In this document: positions 1-7,900 of the stretch, piece after piece
How positions within the stretch are numbered: position 1 is the first letter of the stretch
Layout: every line of letters begins with the position of its first letter
NCBI GenBank assembly: GCA_035403355.1
Contig: DAONFA010000004.1
Coordinates: forward strand, 51,621-115,620
Length of the DNA: 64,000 bases
Direction: 5' to 3'
Source: Candidatus Cloacimonas sp.
GTDB lineage: Bacteria > Cloacimonadota > Cloacimonadia > Cloacimonadales > Cloacimonadaceae
Translations under genes and position numbers: made by a program
Notes under the pieces: model-generated
What the model saw: the letters and a program-made list of their open reading frames with translations, nothing else
The model's database searches: none
What the model was told of the DNA's origin: nothing

Positions 1-125
1 GAAAAACGACATCTTGTCGTTTAATATGGTTGACCGGGAGGTCAACATTACGGGGTTGTTAGTTGACCAGGAAGTCAACTTTCCGGGTTTGTTAGTTGAC
101 CGGGAGGTCAACCATCCGTCTAAAA
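1..125. repeat. Cluster of 18-nt hairpin repeats
   Basis: Three copies of the palindrome GTTGACC-NNNN-GGTCAAC lie at 29-46, 62-79 (one mismatch in the right arm) and 95-112. A different hairpin, AACGACA-TCT-TGTCGTT, lies at 5-21. Both families recur throughout the intergenic DNA of the window. No gene is visible here. The rest of the interval up to 207 is AT-rich leader for the ABC ATPase gene and contains a TTGACA at about 141-146 without a convincing -10 box. Confidence 0.85.
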
Positions 126-207
126 ACGGTGAAAGTTAAGTTGACAATTTGGCTTCAAATAAAAATCCTGTTCAAAGAAGAATAGTATTAAACGGATTAT
201 TAGCACG

Positions 208-975
208 ATGATTGTCTTAAAGAATGTAACCTGCGGATATCAGGATTTTCCTGTTTTGCAAGATATTTCCCTGCAAATTGAAAGCGGAGAATTTTGTGCT
301 CTATTAGGCCCCAACGGAGCCGGGAAATCTACTTTACTTTATACCATTATGGGTTATTTAAAACCGTCTAAAGGTTTTATCTCCATATTCGGCAAGGAAA
401 TAGCAAGTGTAAAACACTCCTGGTTGGCAAAACAGCTGGCTTTTGTACCTCAAGAAACCAGGTCTGAATTTGACCATACAGTTCAGGAAACGGTTTTAAT
501 GGGTCGTTATCCTTATCTGGGGTTGCTGCAGTCCTATAGTTCAGAGGATTTTGAGGTAGTTGATTCCGTTTTGGAAGAGCTGAAACTGCTGGAGCTGAAG
601 CACCGCTGGCTTTCCGAAATAAGTGGAGGTGAAAAACAGAGGGTATTAATTGCCAGAGCTTTAGTTCAGCAGACACCGTTCATTTTGCTGGACGAAAGTT
701 TGTCCCAATTGGATATCAATTATCAGATAGAAATAATGAAACTGCTAAAAGCCATTCACAGCAAAGAAACTAAAACGGTTTTGATAGTTTCGCATAACTT
801 AAACCTGGCAGCCAACTATGCCGAAAGGTTAATTTTTTTGAAAGAGGGTAAAGTTCTGGCTTCCGGAACACCGGAACTTTTGATGCAAAAAGAGACCCTG
901 AAAGAGTTGTTTGCCATAGAACTGGATATTATGCAAAATCCGCATACCCGACGCCCTAATATAATTTATCCCTGA
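208..975 (+). CDS. ABC transporter ATP-binding protein, iron-siderophore/cobalamin type
   Basis: This 255-residue ATPase would power import of an iron chelate, haem or cobalamin through an inner-membrane permease. It has Walker A GPNGAGKST (residues 34-42), signature ISGGEKQ (about 138-144), Walker B FILLDES (158-164) and the H-loop histidine in VSHNLN (about 196). Overall it resembles FecE/BtuD/HmuV. The residue after the Walker B glutamate is Ser rather than the usual Pro. A TonB-dependent receptor follows after 11 nt, so the two probably form one uptake operon. No permease or binding protein is present in the window. They may be upstream of it or elsewhere, although the repeats at 1-125 make an upstream partner in the same transcript less likely. 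The ATG start has only a weak ribosome binding site. The substrate cannot be told from sequence. Confidence 0.88.
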   Translation: MIVLKNVTCGYQDFPVLQDISLQIESGEFCALLGPNGAGKSTLLYTIMGYLKPSKGFISIFGKEIASVKHSWLAKQLAFVPQETRSEFDHTVQETVLMGRYPYLGLLQSYSSEDFEVVDSVLEELKLLELKHRWLSEISGGEKQRVLIARALVQQTPFILLDESLSQLDINYQIEIMKLLKAIHSKETKTVLIVSHNLNLAANYAERLIFLKEGKVLASGTPELLMQKETLKELFAIELDIMQNPHTRRPNIIYP

Positions 976-986
976 GGTCTTGTCTT

Positions 987-3137
987 ATGCAGTTCAGCCG
1001 TTTTTTTACCGTTTTCGTTTTCCTGTTTGCTTTTTTGGCAATGCTAAACGGAATAAAGGTAACCGGTATTGTTACGGATGAAGAAAATAAGCCCCTGGAA
1101 ACGGTTCGCTTGGTTAGCGGGAAAAAAACAACCCTGAGTAAACAGAACGGCAGTTTTACCCTTGAAGTTACCGACTCTTTACAGGTAAACCGTCTGGGCT
1201 ATAAAAAGCGAACACTGTCCTTGCAGGAAGTAAGATCTTTACCCAAAACAACTTCAGGAATTCACATAATTCTGCAAAATGAACCGATTCAGTTATCTAC
1301 TTACCATGTTTTTGTGCACTTAAGCGAAGAAAATATTGCCGCTGCCGACCTGGTTACTTTACAAATTGACCCCGATAAACATTACAGCAGCGCTTCGGAA
1401 TTAATCTCACAAACTGCCTCTTTTCAAAGTTCCGGCACTCTGCTGAAGGGTGAAACGGCTCAATTAAACATTCTGGGAAATATCAGTCGCCACACTTTAG
1501 TTTTGCTTGATGGCATCGCAATGAATACTTTAGGCGAGCCCTTTGATTTTTCCCGCCTGAATGTAGATAACATAGAAAGCATTGAAATTGTGAAAAATAA
1601 CGCCAGTGTTTATGGAGGTGCTTCTGCCATTGGTGGCATCATAATGATTACTACCAAACAGGGTGCTGCCATAAAAACAAATCTGGAAAGCAAAACGGAA
1701 TTCGGCTCTTATGGCTATTTAATGCAACAAATTACGGTTAGCGGTTTTAATCCTGAAAATTCCTATCGCCTCTGCCTGAATGCCTATAATGCAGATAACG
1801 ATTTTCCCGTTCAAAAAGGAAACTTGATTCCTGAAGATAGTGAAACCATCCGTAAAAATAACAGTAAACAACAGCTTTCTTTTTCCGGTGCTTATTCAAC
1901 TACCCTGGCTAAATTGCTGATGAGCATTTCTGCCGATTATTTAATCTTTCACCGTGAACTTCCCGGTCCGCTTAATTTTGCCGATTTATATTACCAGGCA
2001 TTTTTAGAGGGCACCTCTATGCGTCCCCAAATTCGGTTTTCCGCTAATTTCGGCAATTTTACCTGGCAAAGTAACAATTGGCTAATCCGCGATGAGACAA
2101 CTTATGATAATACGCAATCATTAATTGAGGGCTTCTCCCAAAAATACAGTCAAAAAAATGATAACTATGGCATAAAACAATCTCTCAACTATCATAAAAA
2201 TTCTTTGCAGGCATCATTAAACGGGGAATATTCAAATAATCGCTATCGCTACAGGGATTTAATTTACCCTACCCAGGGAAAGATAGATTATGTTAGAAAC
2301 CAGTTAGCTTTCAGTTTAAAGCTTAATCAGCAAAAGGAATTTGCCTGGCTGATTTTTGGTAACGGTTTGGCTGGTCGTTATGATTACATAGAGGATGAAG
2401 ATGAATTTAGCGGACGGCTGGAATTTTCCGTTCGCAATTGGGGAACGAAATATCTGGAAACGGGGGCTACAATTGGTAATTCTTTTGCTCTTCCTTCTCC
2501 CTTTGATCTTTACTGGAAAGGGGATTCCCAAACCTTGGGTAACCCCAACCTCAAAAGTGAAAAAGCAACGGGCTATCAGCTTTGGCTGAAAGGCAATATA
2601 CCCCAGGCAACCCTAAAAGCTACCTTCCATCAAAACAAAATTAAAAACCTGATTCAATGGCGGCAGGTGCAAATGTATGGTCCCGTCTGGAAACCAATGA
2701 ATATTGGAAAAGCAGTAGTTCAGAACCTGGAATTGGAAGGTAATTGCCAACCGTTTAAACAATTGGAACTTACCGCTTCCGCTGTCTTCACGAAAGCGAA
2801 GGATACTACCTGCTACAGTTTTGCAGAAGCACCCAAACTGATGTATCGTCCTGAAGCTCTCTATGCTTTAGCAGTTGATTATCAACCGGGAAGCTTTCAC
2901 TTTTGGACAAAATACAGCTACACCGGAAAACAATGGATTACTCCTGATAATTTGATAGACCCTATTTCGGCTTATGCTTTGGTGGATTGTGGAATAAGCT
3001 TTCTTTGGCAACAATGTAACTGGCAAATCACCCCGGCACTCACTATCAAAAACCTATTCAATGAAAACTATATGGTTCATTCTTATGTCCCTGAACCCGG
3101 CAGAACTTTTTATGCCACTTTGCAACTGAATAGATAA
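987..3137 (+). CDS. TonB-dependent outer-membrane receptor
   Basis: This 716-residue protein is an outer-membrane gated channel. It has an N-terminal signal segment (residues 1-23), then a carboxypeptidase-regulatory-like beta-sandwich (about 24-95, VTGIVTDEENKPL) as is common in Bacteroidota-type receptors. The plug domain (about 130-225) contains the typical segments VLLDGIAMN and IESIEIVKNNASVYGG. The remainder is a beta-barrel with alternating aromatic strands, ending in a typical C-terminal strand (TFYATLQLNR). It lies 11 nt after the ABC ATPase gene, and together they suggest high-affinity uptake of a metal complex or cofactor. The length is on the short side for the family (usually 650-1000), consistent with a cobalamin/siderophore receptor rather than a SusC-like protein. 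The ligand is unknown. Confidence 0.9.
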   Translation: MQFSRFFTVFVFLFAFLAMLNGIKVTGIVTDEENKPLETVRLVSGKKTTLSKQNGSFTLEVTDSLQVNRLGYKKRTLSLQEVRSLPKTTSGIHIILQNEPIQLSTYHVFVHLSEENIAAADLVTLQIDPDKHYSSASELISQTASFQSSGTLLKGETAQLNILGNISRHTLVLLDGIAMNTLGEPFDFSRLNVDNIESIEIVKNNASVYGGASAIGGIIMITTKQGAAIKTNLESKTEFGSYGYLMQQITVSGFNPENSYRLCLNAYNADNDFPVQKGNLIPEDSETIRKNNSKQQLSFSGAYSTTLAKLLMSISADYLIFHRELPGPLNFADLYYQAFLEGTSMRPQIRFSANFGNFTWQSNNWLIRDETTYDNTQSLIEGFSQKYSQKNDNYGIKQSLNYHKNSLQASLNGEYSNNRYRYRDLIYPTQGKIDYVRNQLAFSLKLNQQKEFAWLIFGNGLAGRYDYIEDEDEFSGRLEFSVRNWGTKYLETGATIGNSFALPSPFDLYWKGDSQTLGNPNLKSEKATGYQLWLKGNIPQATLKATFHQNKIKNLIQWRQVQMYGPVWKPMNIGKAVVQNLELEGNCQPFKQLELTASAVFTKAKDTTCYSFAEAPKLMYRPEALYALAVDYQPGSFHFWTKYSYTGKQWITPDNLIDPISAYALVDCGISFLWQQCNWQITPALTIKNLFNENYMVHSYVPEPGRTFYATLQLNR

Positions 3138-3167
3138 CTTTTTTACCAGCAACAGCTTTATAGCATC

Positions 3168-3235
3168 TGATATTCATTTCATAATGAAAAGACATAAAAG
3201 GAAAATAAGGTTGAGAAGGTTGATGTTTCTTATGA
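3168..3235 (+). repeat. Interspersed ~70-bp repeat with TTTCATAATGAAA core (copy 1)
   Basis: Directly after the TonB receptor gene lies an element built around TTTCATAATGAAA, followed by GACATAAAAGGAAAATAAGG and a GA-rich tail. Related copies are at about 4420-4495 (minus), 10185-10278 (minus) and 45013-45095 (plus). Each copy sits beside the longer palindromic arrays, so the element looks like a boundary module of those arrays. Confidence 0.7.
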
Positions 3236-3266
3236 ACGACGAGGACATCGTTCTTCGTGGACAAAA

Positions 3267-3690
3267 GCCCCTTAGGGCGACACAAAAATAGCGATGGGTG
3301 CGTAAGCCCCTCGGGAAAAGTAAGCTCCAAGTGTTTTTTTCACTTTCCCGGTTCCCTAAAGCCCCTACGGGCAAAATCGGATGGTTGACCTCCTGGTCAA
3401 CCCCTTCTTGTGCTTGAACGACGAGGACGTCGTTCTTCCTGAACAAAAAAGCCCCTTAGGGCGACACAAAAATAGCGACGGCGGCGTAAGCCCCTCGGAA
3501 AAAGTAAACAAAGAGTATTTTTTTCACTTTCCCGGTTCCCTAAAGCCCCTTAGGGCGACACAATGATAGCGACGGCGGCGTAAGCCCCTCGGGAAAAGTA
3601 AACACAGAGTATTTTTTTCACTTTCCCGGTTCCCTAAAGCCCCTTAGGGCGACACAATGATAGCGACGGCGGCGTAAGCCCCTCGTAGTT
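3267..3690 (+). repeat. Tandem 94-bp palindromic repeat array upstream of the RAYT gene
   Basis: Units begin with GCCCCTTAGGGCGACAC, continue with TAGCGA-rich DNA and end with GTAAGCCCCTCG. Starts are at 3267, 3361 (degenerate), 3451, 3545 and 3639. The steps 3267-3361, 3451-3545 and 3545-3639 are exactly 94 bp. The second half of each unit is a linker with a T-run and a CTTTCCCGGTTCCCTAAAG segment. Hairpins of the GTTGACC and AACGACG families are interspersed at about 3380-3435. The last unit ends about 30 bp before the transposase start codon, and inverted copies follow that gene. Confidence 0.9.
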
Positions 3691-3717
3691 ATAAAAAAAT
3701 AATATCAAGGAGAAATA

Positions 3718-4167
3718 ATGCCTGCATCTTATTGTCATTTGGCTGTTCATATCGTATTCTCTACCAAAAATCGAAAGACCTGGCTGAAAAAACCACTTGC
3801 TGAAGAAATGCATGCCTATATCTATGGTTTAATTATCAATTTAAAGGGCATACCTCTTGCTATTGGTGGAATTGAAGACCATATCCATATTCTTTGCCTG
3901 GCTCCTAAAGAACTAAGTATGGTTGAATTTATGGCAAAGTTAAAAGCAAATTCCAGTAAATGGTTCAGGGAAAAGACCAAATTGGATTTTAATTGGCAGG
4001 ATGGTTATGCTGCCTTTTCCGTCAGTAAATCAAATTTGGATGAGGTGAAAGATTATATTGAACATCAGAATAATCATCATCATAATGTCACAGCGGAAGA
4101 TGAATTTAATGCTTTTCTGAAAAAACATTGGAACCCGGATAAATTGAAGAAAAAACGATTAGTTTAA
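3718..4167 (+). CDS. REP-associated tyrosine transposase (RAYT), IS200-like HUH family
   Basis: This 149-residue protein belongs to the Y1_Tnp (IS200/TnpA) superfamily of single-strand HUH transposases. The metal-binding motif HIH is at residues 55-57 (EDHIHIL). The probable nucleophile is Tyr113 in the helix KDYIEHQNNHH. The start ATG at 3718 has a good SD (AAGGAG, spacing about 7). The gene is bracketed by palindromic repeats: direct 94-bp units upstream and inverted units from 4187 downstream. That is the layout of RAYT/REP modules rather than of an IS200 element with simple ends. The family recognises and moves REP hairpins. Here the natural substrate would be the GCCCCTTAGGGC-type repeats, which is an inference from position. 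Confidence 0.88.
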   Translation: MPASYCHLAVHIVFSTKNRKTWLKKPLAEEMHAYIYGLIINLKGIPLAIGGIEDHIHILCLAPKELSMVEFMAKLKANSSKWFREKTKLDFNWQDGYAAFSVSKSNLDEVKDYIEHQNNHHHNVTAEDEFNAFLKKHWNPDKLKKKRLV

Positions 4168-4186
4168 TTGAATATCATTATTTTCC

Positions 4187-4425
4187 CGAGGGGCTTACGC
4201 CACCATCGCTATTATTGTGTCGCCCTAAGGGGCTTTCAGGATGCGGAAAAAATGATAAAAAAATATTGTAGCTTTCATTTTACGAGGGGCTTACGTCACC
4301 ATCGCTATTATAGTGTCGCCCTAAGGGGCTTTTTTATTCGGAAGAACGATGTCCTCGTCGTTCAAGTATAAGAAGAGGTTTACCAGGAGGTCACCATTGC
4401 GATGCCGCCCTAAGGGGCTTTAATG
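4187..4425 (-). repeat. Inverted copies of the palindromic repeat downstream of RAYT
   Basis: Two units (beginning near 4187 and 4283) read CGAGGGGCTTACG...GTCGCCCTAAGGGGC, the reverse complement of the upstream array. A hairpin GAACGATGTCCTCGTCGTTC at about 4342-4361 and degenerate GTTGACC-type and GCCCTAAGGGGC fragments up to 4420 follow. The linker between the two units matches, in reverse, the linker of the array at 45.1-45.3 kb better than that of the array just upstream, so units appear to be shuffled between loci. Confidence 0.85.
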
Positions 4426-4640
4426 TATCCTAACCCTCTAAACTTTCTAAAACTTATTTTCTTTTTTATGTCTTTTCAATATGAAATGTATATGAGGAGA
4501 GCTTTAAGCATCTAACCATCGGACACCATTTTATATATAACTGCCAATAAACGAAGCGATATATACCCTCCCCTAATTTATTTGAGTGGGCTATCATTTG
4601 AGAAAGCAGCTAAAATAATTCTGGAGGGATGCAAGTTTTT
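4420..4640. other. Gene-free spacer with ~70-bp repeat copy 2
   Basis: About 4420-4495 holds a minus-oriented copy of the interspersed 70-bp repeat (TTTTCAATATGAAATG core preceded by a CCCTCTAAACTTTC tail). From about 4500 to 4640 I see no open reading frame, RNA gene or clear repeat. It is AT-rich lead-in to the first leader element. Confidence 0.5.
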
Positions 4641-4652
4641 TAGAAAAAGAAC

Positions 4653-4784
4653 TTGACCTGGATTAACAAGCTGGAAATAATGCAAATTATTGTTTGCTCC
4701 TACAAGGATTACGAGAAACGAGGGATATTAGATGCCCTCAACTAAAACAGAGAAACAATAAGTTGGAAGGGAAACCAACTTTTA
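4653..4784 (+). promoter_or_regulatory. Promoter plus structured leader element, copy 1 (upstream of methyltransferase)
   Basis: The -35 TTGACC is at 4653-4658 and the -10 AATAAT at 4676-4681, with a 17-bp spacer. Downstream, the block from about 4712 to 4766 is nearly identical to blocks in front of two other accessory genes. It contains a hairpin GAGGG...CCCTC (about 4719-4739) whose loop UUAG can pair with CUAA just downstream (an H-type pseudoknot is possible). A second hairpin AGTTGG/CCAACT (4761-4766 with 4775-4780) is followed by TTTT, which is terminator-like but weak. The methyltransferase start lies 64 nt further on, after a good SD (GGGAGGT). Confidence 0.6.
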
Positions 4785-4847
4785 GGTCTCAAAAAAGCGA
4801 ATTGTTATATTGAATTATTAATTCATTAGGGAGGTAACCTTAACTCA

Positions 4848-6359
4848 ATGAAAAATCAGATTGAAATTGACTTCCAAATTGATCCGGAGATGGAAAATGT
4901 AAGAATGTTATCTAACCCGGAAGGATATAAAGGGATTGCTGCTTTCCACAAGTATTGGGGTAAAAAACCTATTGAATGTCTGAATTTTATCATAGAGAAA
5001 TTTACAAAACCAAATGATATTATACTCGATCCCTTTGTAGGGTCAGGTTTGATAGCTTTAGAGGCATTAAAAAGGAATCGTAAATTCATAGGTATTGATA
5101 TTAATCCGATATCTATAGAACTAACAACACTTATGGCAAATTTGCCTTCATATGAAAGAATAAAGGATGCAGTTTCCGAAATAGAGAAGAAGGCCAAAGA
5201 CCAAATAAACTCTTGTTATCAAACTCATAATAACTCAATAGCTACACACTATCTATATAGTGGTAATGCAATACAATCTGTATGGATAAAAGGGCATAAA
5301 AATCAAAGAATAGAGTTAAGCCCGGATAAGAATGATATAGCGTTATTAGAAAAATTTAGCGAGTATAAAACTAAGAATATCGGCAATCCACAATTCTTTC
5401 AAAATAGCCGAATTAATACAGACAAGACGATGACAATATACGATCTGTTTACTACAAGAGCATTGTTCTGTATTGATACTTTAATTGATCAAATAAATAT
5501 GTTTGAACCTGATATCCGAAGAGCATTATTGTTAGTTCTCACATCCTCCTCCGGGCAAATGTCAAAAATGGTATTTGCCATAGCTAATAGGGGGAAAAAA
5601 TCAGGTTTGAGCAGTGACAAAATTGAGGTAGGTAGTTGGGCAATAGGATATTGGCGTCCCACTATCCATTTTGAGATTAATGTTTGGAATTGTTTTGTGA
5701 ATAAAGCAAACAAATTTCTTAAATCCCTGAAATATATTGATAAAAACCCATATATAGACATCTCCAAAAGTTTGGAAGATATTTTTGATTCCAGTTCAAA
5801 CCTTTTATTAATTTTAGGAGATACGAGAAGTGAAATTAAGAGAATTAGGGATAATTCTATAGATTTAGTCATTACTGATCCACCCCATGGAGATAGGATT
5901 CCTTATTTAGAACTTAGCTCTGTCTGGAATGCTATATTAAAAGCTGAGCCCCAATATTCTAACGAAATCGTTGTATCTAATGCTAAAGAAAGAGGAAAAA
6001 ATCTAAAGCACTATAATGAAATTATGGAAGAAGTAACAACCCAATTATTTAGAGTATTAAAACCTGATGGTATCCTGGCTCTGATTTTTAACTCAACTGA
6101 CATAAAATACTGGGAATTTCTTATAAACGCTTCTAAGCATAATGGTATTAGTTTTATTGGATGTTTTCCAATGAATTATTCGGCTTCTTCTATAGTTCAG
6201 GATAATAGAAGAGGAGCGTTAAAACAGGATTTTGTGCTGATCTATATTAAAGGTCCAACTGCAAATAGAGAATCTGTAATCAATAACTTATCAAGTATTC
6301 CAGGGTGGTCAAATTCCTATCCGGTTAGAGTGAGAACGCAACGGATTGAAGCAAGGTAG
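4848..6359 (+). CDS. Site-specific DNA methyltransferase (N6-adenine/N4-cytosine class)
   Basis: This 503-residue protein shows the two signatures of amino-group DNA methylases. The SAM-binding DPFVGSG is at residues 61-67, preceded by the HKYWGKKP block (about 34-41) seen in DNA methylases that act without a separate specificity subunit. The catalytic segment TDPPHGDRIPYLELS has DPPH at residues 344-347, so the usual DPPY tyrosine is replaced by His. Between them lies a long middle region (about 100-330) that may hold the target-recognition part. It is the first of three genes that share the same promoter/leader element. No restriction endonuclease is adjacent, so it could be an orphan methylase or part of a defence or anti-restriction cassette. 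Target and base modified are unknown. Confidence 0.8.
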   Translation: MKNQIEIDFQIDPEMENVRMLSNPEGYKGIAAFHKYWGKKPIECLNFIIEKFTKPNDIILDPFVGSGLIALEALKRNRKFIGIDINPISIELTTLMANLPSYERIKDAVSEIEKKAKDQINSCYQTHNNSIATHYLYSGNAIQSVWIKGHKNQRIELSPDKNDIALLEKFSEYKTKNIGNPQFFQNSRINTDKTMTIYDLFTTRALFCIDTLIDQINMFEPDIRRALLLVLTSSSGQMSKMVFAIANRGKKSGLSSDKIEVGSWAIGYWRPTIHFEINVWNCFVNKANKFLKSLKYIDKNPYIDISKSLEDIFDSSSNLLLILGDTRSEIKRIRDNSIDLVITDPPHGDRIPYLELSSVWNAILKAEPQYSNEIVVSNAKERGKNLKHYNEIMEEVTTQLFRVLKPDGILALIFNSTDIKYWEFLINASKHNGISFIGCFPMNYSASSIVQDNRRGALKQDFVLIYIKGPTANRESVINNLSSIPGWSNSYPVRVRTQRIEAR

Positions 6360-6377
6360 CCCTTTTTTAAATAAAAC

Positions 6378-6510
6378 TTGACGCGAATTGACAAGGTGTA
6401 AATAAAGTAATTATATATTTTCTTAACATAGATTGTGAGAAACGAGGGATATTAGATGCCCTCAACTAAACAGAGAAACAATAAGTTGGAATTAGCAACA
6501 ACAATTGTGT
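6378..6510 (+). promoter_or_regulatory. Promoter plus structured leader element, copy 2 (upstream of HEPN-like gene)
   Basis: The -35 TTGACG is at 6378-6383 and a -10-like AATAAA at 6401-6406, with a 17-bp spacer. The leader block at about 6436-6491 matches copy 1 almost base for base (GAGAAACGAGGGATATTAG, then GCCCTC, then AACAATAAGTTGGAA). The GAGGG/CCCTC hairpin and the UUAG/CUAA pairing are kept. The final hairpin is weaker here (GTTG/CAAC around 6484-6498). The gene start follows at 6544 after an SD GGAGG at 6532-6536. Confidence 0.6.
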
Positions 6511-6543
6511 CTCAACAAATAAAGAGTATACTGGAGGTAAAGT

Positions 6544-7215
6544 ATGCGAAGCAAAAATAATTTACAGTCGTGGGCTGTTTTTTGTAAAGCAGTAAAATTG
6601 GCAGGTGATAACGCATCGGAGATACGAAGTATTATTGATAACTTAGATTTTCATAAGAAAAATATTGAGCTAGGAGATATCAACCGAATTAATGCCAGAT
6701 ACAGATTGGTAAAGGAGATTAAGAATATAGAGTATGATTCATATTCCAAGCCGGTTGCTGAGGCATACACTGCCCTTTTTAAGGCATTCCTGACATATTC
6801 TGTCTTAGAACAATACATGAAGTTATTGACTGGAGCGAATTCAACAGAACAAATATTAAACAAACCGAATCCGCTATATCCGGATGGGCAAAAGAATTTG
6901 GCAACAGCAATAAAAAATCTACCCAATAGTAAAAGATTCCTTGAGTTTGTAAAGGACAAACTATATAAACATAAGCCAGGCGATGATACTGCTGCAGAAA
7001 AAGAGATAGGGTATTATCTGGAAGGAAATGATTTTCAGCCAATCGCCATAATAGCAGCCGTGAGGCATGTTTTTGTACACGGTAAACTAACACCCTCTGC
7101 CAACAAATCGTATCCTAAAAATACGGCTAAAATTCTCAACATCTTAACAGACTCAATTCTCGAAGCCATAGATAATGATTTCAGTGAAAGAGTAGGCAAT
7201 CATAAATCAACATAA
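6544..7215 (+). CDS. Uncharacterised protein with a HEPN-like RX4H motif
   Basis: This 223-residue, mostly helical protein was not recognised as a named family. The segment AAVRHVFVHGKLTP holds Arg174, His175 and His179, which fits the R-X4-6-H signature of HEPN ribonucleases and HEPN-like domains in defence and toxin systems. A preceding helical region (about 70-95, VAEAYTALFKAFLTYSVLEQYMKLL) fits the other long helices of a HEPN fold. The ATG at 6544 has a good SD (GGAGG, spacing 7). The gene has its own copy of the shared leader and sits between a DNA methylase cassette and a repeat field. If the motif is catalytic, an RNA-cleaving abortive-infection or toxin role is plausible, but this is inference from one motif and context. 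Confidence 0.6.
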   Translation: MRSKNNLQSWAVFCKAVKLAGDNASEIRSIIDNLDFHKKNIELGDINRINARYRLVKEIKNIEYDSYSKPVAEAYTALFKAFLTYSVLEQYMKLLTGANSTEQILNKPNPLYPDGQKNLATAIKNLPNSKRFLEFVKDKLYKHKPGDDTAAEKEIGYYLEGNDFQPIAIIAAVRHVFVHGKLTPSANKSYPKNTAKILNILTDSILEAIDNDFSERVGNHKST

Positions 7216-7282
7216 ACTTTTAATGGAGGAACCAATGTAATAAATTATTTACACATTAGCTTTCATTTTTGTTTGTGCACTT

Positions 7283-7643
7283 CTGTTATTCACACCGTCA
7301 GCTTTCTACTTGATTTCACCATTACATTCAAGTCAGAATGTTGACATATGACCAACATTTATGTGGCATCAGTCAACTATCGCTACAGATGTAACATACA
7401 ATGTACACATCAGTACTGACGGAATTTTTTTCTGATGCAAACACGGTTGTGTACGAAAGTGTTTCAAGTACTCAGTTCAGACCATCAGTAGATTTGGTGA
7501 TGGGTAATGCAGTTTACTTTTGGAAAGTGCCGACGATAGATCAAAATGGACAAAGCACTTGGACAACCACTTTGGGATCACAAACAGGTTGTTGGATGTT
7601 TTTCACAATACCAGTCAGTTTTAAGGATCACTTTTTGCCCTAA
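7283..7643 (+). pseudogene. Decayed fragment of a surface protein (fibronectin type III-like domain)
   Basis: Reading from 7283 gives a stretch ending LISPLHSSQNVDI, a stop at 7349-7351, and then PTFMWHQSTIATDVTYNVHISTDG in the same frame. The frame breaks in the T-run at about 7427-7433 and continues one frame over as SDANTVVYESVSSTQFRPSVDLVMGNAVYFWKV..., ending at 7643. Together these resemble one Fn3-type beta-sandwich as found in large extracellular proteins (pattern P-T-F-x-W...Y-x-V-x-I-S-T-D...YFWKV). With one stop and one frameshift it is a pseudogene, and only about 115 codons remain. The start of the parent gene is lost. Confidence 0.6.
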
Positions 7644-7673
7644 GCTGAGAGCATAAATCAAGTGTTTATCTAA

Positions 7674-7710
7674 CCTTAATCAAGCGTTAATTATTAACGC
7701 TTGATTAAGG
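7674..7710. repeat. Perfect 37-nt inverted repeat
   Basis: The arms CCTTAATCAAGCGTTAAT (7674-7691) and its exact reverse complement (7693-7710) flank a single T. It lies just after the surface-protein pseudogene. The two-sided symmetry would allow an 18-bp stem in RNA or a cruciform in DNA. There is no T-tract immediately after it on the plus strand, so it is not a standard terminator in that direction. Confidence 0.9.
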
Positions 7711-7787
7711 TATGTTAAACGGTAGATTGATGGCTTTGGATAAGGAATATAGGAAACAGCTATATGAGGATGTTATTTTCTGTTTTA

Positions 7788-7900
7788 ACTCACAATTTAT
7801 CGGTTTGGAAACCAGTTGTAGTGCGGTTGGAAGGGTGTGTGCTTTTTGTTTTAACTCACAATTTTTCGGTTTGGAAACCAGCTATAGAGCGGTTGGAAGT
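7788..7900 (+). repeat. Two direct copies of a ~50-bp element ending a truncated reading frame
   Basis: Two copies of an element starting TTTTAACTCACAATTT and ending GCGGTTGGAAG lie at about 7785-7837 and 7850-7901. A third copy is at about 9961-10011. A short reading frame starting at 7712 (MLNGRLMALDKEYRKQLYEDV...) runs into the first copy and then translates repeat DNA to 7921. The first 20-25 codons may be the remnant of a gene cut by the repeat. The rest is repeat translation and not a real protein. Confidence 0.65.

Noticed and set aside
1..207. Cobalamin riboswitch ahead of the ABC/TonB genes
   Set aside because: The conserved B12-box (GCCACTG-type) is not present in the 200 bp upstream, which is repeat DNA and a short AT-rich leader.
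3718..4167. Calling the HUH transposase a complete IS200/IS605 insertion sequence
   Set aside because: No tnpB and no simple IS ends are seen. The flanks are multi-copy palindromic arrays, which fits a RAYT module better.
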